Assembly (NCBI GenBank): GCA_937894495.1
Contig: CALCRR010000365.1
Coordinates: 1 to 19,898 of the forward strand
DNA length: 19,898 bases
Reading direction: 5' to 3'
Source of the DNA: an uncultured Ruminococcus sp.
GTDB taxonomy: Bacteria > Bacillota > Clostridia > Oscillospirales > Ruminococcaceae
A model generated the notes under the pieces. It did not search any database and was not told where the DNA came from. It was given only the letters and a program-made list of their open reading frames with translations. Both the position numbers and the translations under genes were made by a program. Shown here in pieces: positions 14,514 to 19,898 of this stretch. The first letter of the stretch is position 1. Every line of letters starts with the position of its first letter.

Positions 14514-16862
14514 TTAACCTACTCCTATCGCCATGCCTATTAGCCTGACTGCCAGTGCCAGCAGCCATGCCAGTGCGCACTGCCATACTACCAGCGCAAA
14601 TGCCCACTTGCCCCCAAGCTCTCTCTTTACCGAAGCAATAGCCGCAACACAAGGGGTATATATAAGTGAGAACACCAGCATTGACGCCGCAGCAAGTGAG
14701 GTTATGGCAGTTTCAACTCCTCCGCTGAACAGCACCTCCATAGTGGATACCACACTCTCCTTAGCCATAAAGCCGCTGACAAGTGAAACTATTATCCTCC
14801 AGTCGCCAAGACCTACAGGCTTCATCAGCGGTGCAAAAATGCCTGCTGCCGCAGCAAGTATGCTGTCCTCGGCATTTTCGACCATGTTAAAATGCATATC
14901 AAAGCTTTGCAGGAACCACACTGCCACAGTCGCTATAAGTATTATGGAAAATGCTTTCTGCAGAAAATCCTTAGCCTTTTCCCAAAGCAGCTGAGCGACG
15001 TTTCGCACACCCGGCAGCCTGTAATTGGGCAGCTCCATAACAAATGGTACAGGCTCACCCCTGAAAAGTGTGCCCTTGTATAAAAAGGCTGCGAATATCC
15101 CTGCCAGTATACCCAGCACATAAAGCATTATCATGATTAATCCGCCCCTTTTGGGGAAGAATGCGTTTACGAAAAATGCGTATATAGGCAGCTTTGCGGT
15201 GCAGCTCATAAAGGGCGTGAGCAAGATCGTCATTTTGCGGTCACGCTCACTGGGCAGGGTTCTTGTTGCCATTACAGCAGGTACGCTGCAGCCGAAGCCT
15301 ATCAGCATAGGCACAATGCTCCTGCCAGAAAGACCTATCTTTCTCAGCAGCTTATCCATAAAGAAAGCCACCCTTGCGATATATCCGCTGTCCTCCAGCA
15401 GTGATAAGAACAAAAACAGCGTTACTATTATAGGCAGAAAGCTCAGCACACTTCCAACACCTGCGAATATGCCGTCGATAATAAGGCTGTGCAGGGTGCT
15501 GTTCACATCAGCCTTGGTAAGTGCGCTGTCAGTAAGCTCGGTGAGCTTGTCTACACCCATTTCCAGCAGGCTCTGCAGCCCTGCGCCGATGACATTGAAG
15601 GTCAGCCAGAAAACCAGCGCCATTATGCCTATAAAAGCAGGTATAGCCGTGAATTTTCCTGTAAGTATCTTGTCTATTTTTCCGCTTCTTATTCGCTCCT
15701 TGCTCTCATGGGGCTTTATCACCGTTTCATCGCAGACCTTTTGTATGAATGAAAATCTCATATCTGCAATGGCAGCGCTTCTGTCAAGTCCCCGTTCCTT
15801 TTCCATCTGGGTGACTATATGCTCGATAGTTTCAAGCTCATTATCATCAAGATCAAGTCTTGCGGTTATAAGCGAGTCTCCCTCGATGACCTTGCTTGCG
15901 CAGAAGCGTATGGGCAGCTCTGTTTTTTCTGCATGGTCCTCAATAAGGTGGCTGATACCGTGGAGACAGCGGTGAACAGCGCCGCCGTTCTCGGTCTTGT
16001 CGCAAAAATCATATCTTACGGGGCGTTCCTGATAATATGCCACGTTCATTGCGTGCTCGACAAGCTCCTCGATACCCTCGTTTTTGGCAGCCGATATCGG
16101 CACCACAGGCACACCCAGCATATGCTCCAGCGAGTTTACATCTATCTCGCCGCCGTTTGCGGAAAGCTCGTCCATCATGTTGAGCGCCACAACGGTGGGT
16201 ATATTCATTTCAAGCAGCTGCATGGTAAGATACAGGTTACGCTCGATATTGGTAACATCAACGATATTGATAATAGCGTGGGGCTTCTCGTTCAGCACGA
16301 AGTTTCTTGAAACTATCTCCTCACTGCTGTAGGGCGACATTGAATAGATACCCGGAAGATCGGTTATCACCGTATCGGGGTGCCCCTTTATTGCGCCGTC
16401 CTTGCGGTCAACGGTAACACCGGGGAAGTTGCCTACGTGCTGCTTTGCGCCTGTAAGCCTGTTGAACAGGGTAGTCTTACCGCTGTTCTGGTTGCCCACA
16501 AGGGCAAATTTTATCTTTGTGCCCTCAGGCAGATGTTCGTCACTGCTTTTATAGTGAGAACGGCTGACCTCGCCGATACCCGGGTGCTCTTTCTTTTTTC
16601 TGTTCTTTCTGGGTGAAGCCTGTTCGTTTTTTTGCTCTGCCTCAGTGACCTCGATCTGTGCTGCATCAGCCAGCCTCAGAGTCAGCTCATAGCCGTGGAG
16701 TCTAAGCTCCATAGGGTCGCCCATAGGGGCATATTTGATAATGGTCAGCTCAGTCCCCGGGATTATTCCCATATCGAGAAAATGCTGGCGCAGCGCACCG
16801 TCCCCTCCCAGGCTTACCACCTTAACAGGCTGTCCTACAGCCGCTTCCTTTAATGTTGACAT
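14514..16862 (-). CDS. feoB: Ferrous iron transporter, FeoA-FeoB fusion
   Basis: A 782-residue Fe(II) importer. Residues 1-75 are a FeoA-type SH3-like domain (LRQHFLDMGIIPGTELTIIK, PMELRLHGYELTLR). A Lys-rich linker (85-92) follows, then the FeoB GTPase: G1 GNQNSGKT (123-130), G3 DLPG (168-171), G4 NMMD (228-231) and G5 SAAK (257-260). After the helical domain come the Gate-type membrane segments, including GFGCSVPAVMATRTL, whose Cys lies in the permeation path of the family, and the second Gate repeat ending in MAKESVVSTMEVLF. FeoA and FeoB are separate proteins in many bacteria; here they are one chain. The ATG follows AAGGAG with six-base spacing. It is the first gene of a three-gene feo operon, 82 bases downstream of the recombinase gene. 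Confidence 0.97.
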   Translation of the reverse strand: MSTLKEAAVGQPVKVVSLGGDGALRQHFLDMGIIPGTELTIIKYAPMGDPMELRLHGYELTLRLADAAQIEVTEAEQKNEQASPRKNRKKKEHPGIGEVSRSHYKSSDEHLPEGTKIKFALVGNQNSGKTTLFNRLTGAKQHVGNFPGVTVDRKDGAIKGHPDTVITDLPGIYSMSPYSSEEIVSRNFVLNEKPHAIINIVDVTNIERNLYLTMQLLEMNIPTVVALNMMDELSANGGEIDVNSLEHMLGVPVVPISAAKNEGIEELVEHAMNVAYYQERPVRYDFCDKTENGGAVHRCLHGISHLIEDHAEKTELPIRFCASKVIEGDSLITARLDLDDNELETIEHIVTQMEKERGLDRSAAIADMRFSFIQKVCDETVIKPHESKERIRSGKIDKILTGKFTAIPAFIGIMALVFWLTFNVIGAGLQSLLEMGVDKLTELTDSALTKADVNSTLHSLIIDGIFAGVGSVLSFLPIIVTLFLFLSLLEDSGYIARVAFFMDKLLRKIGLSGRSIVPMLIGFGCSVPAVMATRTLPSERDRKMTILLTPFMSCTAKLPIYAFFVNAFFPKRGGLIMIMLYVLGILAGIFAAFLYKGTLFRGEPVPFVMELPNYRLPGVRNVAQLLWEKAKDFLQKAFSIILIATVAVWFLQSFDMHFNMVENAEDSILAAAAGIFAPLMKPVGLGDWRIIVSLVSGFMAKESVVSTMEVLFSGGVETAITSLAAASMLVFSLIYTPCVAAIASVKRELGGKWAFALVVWQCALAWLLALAVRLIGMAIGVG

Positions 16863-16881
16863 ATTACTCTCCTTATAAAAG

Positions 16882-16911
16882 ATAACTGTTTATTCTAATT
16901 ATATTATCACT
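16882..16911 (-). promoter_or_regulatory. Candidate feo promoter region with possible iron-regulator dyad
   Basis: On the minus strand TATAAT lies at 16903-16898, but no good -35 box is present at 17 bases. The same stretch has GATAA (16909-16905) and TTATC (16886-16882) as an inverted pair around AT-rich sequence, loosely like Fur or DtxR-type sites. The match is weak, and the 82-base gap holds nothing else recognisable. Confidence 0.25.
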
Positions 16912-16944
16912 CAGTTGTCTTTATGATATTTTATGCAAAGCGAT

Positions 16945-17943
16945 CTACTCGCCCTTGTTCTTCTTTTTTGCCGACCTCTCTTTTGAAAGGGGGTTGGCAT
17001 TTGCGGCTGCTTTGAGATTATCATTGCTCAGGTGCGTGTATATCTCGGTGGTAGCAAGGCTCTCATGACCTAAAATGTCCTTTATCACAAGAGTATCTAC
17101 GTTTCCGTACTGATACATAAGAGTAGCGGCAGTGTGTCTCAGCTTATGGGTAGATATACCCAGATTTGAGAGCCCTGCGGTCTTTAAGCATTTTTCAACT
17201 ATCTGCTGTACACGCCTTGTGCTTATCCTTGTGCTGCGCCTTGATAAAAACAGCGCCTTGTCGGGAGTATTCACTGCCATTCTTACAGGCAGATAGCTGT
17301 TCAAAGCAGAAATGCAGGCATCGTTTAAATACACTATCCTTTCCTTTCTGCCCTTGCCGAAAAGCCTGAGGGTGCCGCTCTCGGTGCTGAAATCTCCAAT
17401 ATCTATCCCGCAAAGCTCTGAAAGACGCATACCGCAGTTTAAAAACAGCGTTATTATGCAGTAATCTCTCTCATAGCTGTCCGACTCGATATTTTCCAGC
17501 AGCTTCTGGGCGTCCTCTAATGTAAGATACTTCGGCAAAGTCTTCTCGGTCCTGGGCACTTCAAGCTGGTCCATTGGGTTTGAGCTTATAAGCTTAGCTT
17601 TATTATACAGATATGAGTAAAACTGCTTCAGCGCCGAGGTCTTTCTCGCTCTGGTCTTGGCAGAGTTGTGACGTTCGTCAGAGAGCCATTTAAGGTAGCC
17701 GTAGGCATCTAAAAGCTTGAAATCCGTTACCAGCTTTAAGGGAACGTCACTGATAGTGATATCGTTCCACTCTATCTTATCAGGGTCGGCAAGGCGGTTT
17801 TTGATCTTTACATACCTCAAAAAGGACCTGAGGTCGATATAATAAGCCTCAACCGTGCGCTCGCCCCTGTCTCTCACAACCTTTAAATATGTAAGGAACT
17901 GTTCCAGATAATCGGGACAATCGTCTGTGTAATTATTCTTCAT
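16945..17943 (-). CDS. Tyrosine recombinase, XerC/XerD-like
   Basis: A 332-residue site-specific recombinase. The N-terminal SAM-like core-binding domain (about 10-118: YLEQFLTYLKVV..ERTVEAYYIDLRSFLRY) precedes the catalytic domain. All catalytic residues are visible: R173 (GMRLSEL), K197 (GKGRKER), H266 and R269 (HKLRH), H293 (GHES) and nucleophile Y302 (TEIYTHL). It is about 30 residues longer than typical XerC/XerD, with a basic tail (KERSAKKKNKGE). There are no phage or transposon genes or att-like repeats around it, so a chromosomal Xer role is more likely than an integrase; the exact paralogue cannot be decided here. GGTGAT lies close before the ATG at 17943. It has a consensus promoter with an internal dyad. 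Confidence 0.93.
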   Translation of the reverse strand: MKNNYTDDCPDYLEQFLTYLKVVRDRGERTVEAYYIDLRSFLRYVKIKNRLADPDKIEWNDITISDVPLKLVTDFKLLDAYGYLKWLSDERHNSAKTRARKTSALKQFYSYLYNKAKLISSNPMDQLEVPRTEKTLPKYLTLEDAQKLLENIESDSYERDYCIITLFLNCGMRLSELCGIDIGDFSTESGTLRLFGKGRKERIVYLNDACISALNSYLPVRMAVNTPDKALFLSRRSTRISTRRVQQIVEKCLKTAGLSNLGISTHKLRHTAATLMYQYGNVDTLVIKDILGHESLATTEIYTHLSNDNLKAAANANPLSKERSAKKKNKGE

Positions 17944-17981
17944 GCTATCACCGTTAAAAAGTTAGTTAGTCTATACTATTA

Positions 17982-18010
17982 AGTATAAGACAAAATCCGT
18001 CTTATGTCAA
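17982..18010 (-). promoter_or_regulatory. Sigma-A promoter of the recombinase gene, with operator-like dyad
   Basis: On the minus strand TTGACA (18010-18005), a 17-base spacer and TATACT (17987-17982). A perfect 7-base inverted repeat, ATAAGAC (17985-17991) with GTCTTAT (17999-18005), fills the spacer and touches both boxes. A second dyad, GTCTATACT with AGTATAAGAC (17969-17991), covers the -10 box. Such a placement suits a repressor site. Confidence 0.78.
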
Positions 18011-18059
18011 TAGTTTTGCTGTTGTAAAGTTAACTAAAGCTAACTCTGCTATTCTGTAA

Positions 18060-18124
18060 AATTTTTGTCGATTTTCACCTCACAGCAGCAGTATCTGACA
18101 AAAATTGATGTCAAAAATGCTGCT
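18060..18124. repeat. Overlapping inverted repeats
   Basis: AATTTTTGTC (18060-18069) is perfectly complementary to GACAAAAATT (18097-18106). In conflict with it, AGCAGCA (18084-18090) pairs with TGCTGCT (18118-18124), enclosing TGACA (18096-18100) with TGTCA (18109-18113). The two folds exclude each other, as in attenuators, but no leader peptide or T tract supports that. The neighbouring 18125-18178 is AT-rich without a feature. Confidence 0.4.
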
Positions 18125-18178
18125 TAATAAAATATTTACATTTAAAATGTCTCCAAAAACGCCGATTTTACGCATTAG

Positions 18179-18192
18179 TTACCATTTGGTAA
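18179..18192. promoter_or_regulatory. Perfect 14-bp palindrome, probable operator
   Basis: TTACCATTTGGTAA is TTACCA and TGGTAA around TT, the form of a winged-helix regulator site. It sits 23 bases upstream of the candidate promoter for the macrodomain-sirtuin operon. The regulator is not encoded in the window. Confidence 0.45.
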
Positions 18193-18215
18193 GTGTGTTA
18201 CAAAAAAGTGCGTAC

Positions 18216-18243
18216 TTGTTATTCTGCCGATCATGTGTTATAT
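18216..18243 (+). promoter_or_regulatory. Candidate promoter of the macrodomain-SirTM operon
   Basis: TTGTTA (18216-18221), a 16-base spacer and TTATAT (18238-18243). The predicted start coincides with the left end of the MITE-like element, which would then make up most of a leader of about 210 bases. A moderate match. Confidence 0.4.
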
Positions 18244-18248
18244 TTATT

Positions 18249-18428
18249 TTAAGGCAACACCGCACAACCACCGGCTAACGCCTTTGCACGACATCTGCTT
18301 GCATATTTTCCGTCATAATGACCAAATTCGGTTTGACGGGCGTCAGCCCGCCTGCACCTCATTTAGCCATTCTGACGAAAAATCTGACTGCGCATCTGAC
18401 GCACAATGGTTGTGCGGTGTTGCCTTAA
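18249..18428. mobile_element. MITE-like non-coding element with 22-bp terminal inverted repeats
   Basis: The two ends (18249-18270 and 18407-18428) are perfect 22-base inverted repeats, beginning TTAAGGCAACACCGC and ending with its complement. The outer TTAA may be a target duplication or part of the repeat. The 136-base interior has no gene. It contains GGGCGTCAGCCC and three TCTGAC copies at exact 12-base steps (18371, 18383, 18395). Size, perfect ends and lack of coding content fit a miniature inverted-repeat element moved by a transposase elsewhere. The right end is 30 bases before the macrodomain start. Confidence 0.75.
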
Positions 18429-18458
18429 TGAAAGAATTTCGATAAAGGAGATGTTTAT

Positions 18459-19220
18459 ATGGGAAACAAGCTTGACTTTGTAATTGACCGTCTGCTTTTG
18501 GAAAGACCCGAGCTGGGTGAGATAGAAAAACCTGTCTCACCCGACGATAAGTTCAGACTTTACCGCAGCCTTGTTAATATCCGCCCGGCAATGAAAGCTG
18601 ATGAAGAGCTTTTAAAGGCTGAGGACGAATACCTGAGGGAGCTGCTTGAAAAAAGGGGAGTGACCGATATAAACGATCTCACCCCTGCTGAGAACGGCAT
18701 ATATCTCTGGAAAGGAGATATCACCACCCTCAGGTGCGATGCTATAGTAAACGCCGCAAACTCTGGCATGACAGGCTGCTGGAGACCCTGCCACAGCTGT
18801 ATAGACAACTGCATACACACCTTTGCAGGTATGCGTTTAAGGTACAAATGCAATGAGATAATGGAGAAACAGGGGCATGAGGAGCCCACAGGCAAAGCCA
18901 AGATAACTCCTGCATACGACCTGCCATGCAGCTATGTGATACACACGGTGGGTCCCATCGTTGACGGGGCGCTTACCAATAAGCACTGTGAGCTGCTTGA
19001 AAGCTGCTACAGGAGCTGCCTGAAGCTTGCTGTACAAAATAATGTACAGTCTGTCGCCTTTTGCTGTATTTCGACAGGTGTATTCGGCTTTCCGCAAAGA
19101 GAGGCTGCCGGGATAGCGGTGAGGACTGTAAGGGAGTTTGTAAAAGATCACAATATCAAGGTGATATTCAACGTTTTCAAGGAGGACGACTATGAGATAT
19201 ACAGAAAATTACTCGGCTGA
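18459..19220 (+). CDS. Zinc-dependent macrodomain protein-ADP-ribose hydrolase
   Basis: A 253-residue protein of the MacroD-type class linked to sirtuins. An N-terminal helical extension (about 1-78) precedes the macrodomain (about 80-253). The ADP-ribose loop is DAIVNAANSGMTG (94-106, with NAAN), followed by the zinc-ligand signature GCWRPCHSCIDNCIH with C107, H112 and C114, and by the phosphate loop CISTGVFGFP (203-212). Family members remove ADP-ribose from proteins, including that added by SirTM to lipoylated carriers. The ATG follows AAAGGAG with eight-base spacing. The 3' end overlaps the sirtuin gene by 29 bases, so the pair is translationally linked. The MITE-like element lies directly upstream. 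Confidence 0.95.
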   Translation: MGNKLDFVIDRLLLERPELGEIEKPVSPDDKFRLYRSLVNIRPAMKADEELLKAEDEYLRELLEKRGVTDINDLTPAENGIYLWKGDITTLRCDAIVNAANSGMTGCWRPCHSCIDNCIHTFAGMRLRYKCNEIMEKQGHEEPTGKAKITPAYDLPCSYVIHTVGPIVDGALTNKHCELLESCYRSCLKLAVQNNVQSVAFCCISTGVFGFPQREAAGIAVRTVREFVKDHNIKVIFNVFKEDDYEIYRKLLG

Positions 19221-19898
19221 TATAAAGCGGCTGAGAGATGAGATAAAAAACGCTGATGCTATAGTTATAGGTGCAGGTGCAGGTCTTTCCACCGCAGCAG
19301 GCTTTACCTACACAGGAGAAAGATTTGAAAAGCACTTTGGTGATTTTTACAAAAAATACGGCTTTACCGATATGTACTCAGGAGGATTTTATCCCTTTGA
19401 AGCACCCGAGGAGATGTGGGCTTACTGGTCAAGATACATCCGGTGCAACCGCTATGACGATGTTGACAACGGCACCTACAAGACCTTGTATGAGCTGGTA
19501 AAGGATAAGGACTATTTTGTTATAACCACCAACGTAGATCACCAGTTCCAGAAGGCAGGGTTTGATAAAAACAGGCTTTTTTACACCCAGGGCGATTACG
19601 GTCTTTTCCAGTGCAGCGAGCCCTGTCACAGCAAGACCTATGATAACGAGGAACAGATAAGGGATATGCTGAAATATCAGGAAAACATGAGAATACCCAC
19701 TGAGCTGATACCCAAATGCCCCGTGTGCGGCAAGCCTATGGCAATGAACCTGCGCTCTGACGATACCTTTGTTGAGGACGATGGCTGGCAGGCTGCGGCG
19801 GTGAGGTACCACAGCTATCTTGAAGCTCACGAGGGCAAGCATATTTTGTTTTTAGAGCTTGGCGTAGGCTTCAACACCCCAGGTATCATAAAATACCC
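19192..19898 (+). CDS. Class M sirtuin (SirTM) ADP-ribosyltransferase, 3' end beyond the window
   Basis: The first 235 residues of a sirtuin of the macrodomain-linked class; the frame is open at the window end. The NAD-binding loop is IGAGAGLSTAAGFTY (26-40). The catalytic segment reads TTNVDHQFQKAG with N114 and D116 where sirtuins have TQNID. Q133 in YTQGD stands where deacetylase sirtuins carry the catalytic His of HG. This His-to-Gln change is typical of SirTMs, which act as ADP-ribosyltransferases. A zinc site is formed by C141/C145 and C176/C179. GVGFNTP near the end fits the second NAD loop region. The ATG at 19192 has AAGGAGG six bases upstream, inside the macrodomain gene. Any GcvH-like or lipoate ligase genes would lie beyond the window. 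Confidence 0.94.
   Translation, partial: MRYTENYSADIKRLRDEIKNADAIVIGAGAGLSTAAGFTYTGERFEKHFGDFYKKYGFTDMYSGGFYPFEAPEEMWAYWSRYIRCNRYDDVDNGTYKTLYELVKDKDYFVITTNVDHQFQKAGFDKNRLFYTQGDYGLFQCSEPCHSKTYDNEEQIRDMLKYQENMRIPTELIPKCPVCGKPMAMNLRSDDTFVEDDGWQAAAVRYHSYLEAHEGKHILFLELGVGFNTPGIIKY

Noticed and set aside
15133..15975. 280-codon open frame on the plus strand
   Set aside because: Antisense to feoB with Ser/Leu-rich low-complexity composition; the minus-strand FeoB frame is unmistakable.
16945..17943. Tyrosine recombinase as integrase of a mobile island
   Set aside because: No tRNA gene, attachment repeats, excisionase or phage genes nearby; the flanking genes are chromosomal.

Overview
The window looks like a stretch of chromosome from an anaerobic, low-to-moderate-GC Firmicute, most likely a gut clostridium of the Ruminococcus/Oscillospiraceae type. 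This is an inference from protein style, not a database match. Supporting signs are strong AGGAGG ribosome sites, near-consensus sigma-A promoters with 17-bp spacers, a CIRCE heat-shock operator, a FeoA-FeoB fusion, the UPF0237/UPF0210 (ACT/PFL) gene pair and TmcAL beside acetate kinase. Most of the window is ordinary core and metabolic gene content; the right end is more accessory in character.

Layout. 1-1091 (minus): a methyltransferase fused to a pyrophosphatase-like domain, followed by the start of a further gene that runs off the left edge. 1092-1601: a non-coding stretch full of hairpins. 1602-4026 (minus): a small membrane protein and a seven-helix membrane protein with a C-terminal metallophosphoesterase, under one consensus promoter and closed by a terminator. 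4346-5026 (plus): a DUF4405 membrane protein with paired histidines suited to haem. 5148-7753 (minus): ACT protein, then PFL protein, then (after a terminator) a sugar-phosphate isomerase-like TIM barrel. 7852-9018 (minus) and 9204-10400 (plus): tmcAL and ackA, diverging from a shared control region. 10453-11955 (minus): a two-domain PPK2 polyphosphate kinase. 12184-13167 (plus): a coiled-coil, single-pass membrane protein of unknown role. 13486-13947 (plus): a small heat-shock protein under CIRCE control. 14002-16862 (minus): an iron-uptake operon of feoAB fusion, a 54-residue Cys-rich FeoB-associated membrane protein and a membrane-anchored HMA protein. 16945-17943 (minus): a tyrosine recombinase with its own, apparently operator-bearing, promoter. 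17944-18458: an intergenic region with dyads and a 180-bp MITE-like element. 18459 to the right edge (plus): a zinc macrodomain ADP-ribose hydrolase translationally overlapping a class M sirtuin (SirTM).

How parts work together. AckA makes acetate and ATP, and TmcAL uses acetate and ATP to modify tRNA(Met), so their shared control region is metabolically sensible. The feo operon couples Fe(II) import to small Cys-containing accessory proteins. The SirTM/macrodomain pair is a writer/eraser system for protein ADP-ribosylation; its usual lipoyl-carrier partners are not visible because the window ends inside the sirtuin gene. The least-described items are the methyltransferase/pyrophosphatase fusion, the helical-bundle/7TM/phosphoesterase protein, and the SirTM-macrodomain operon behind a MITE. 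No rRNA, tRNA, CRISPR array or intact insertion sequence was seen.
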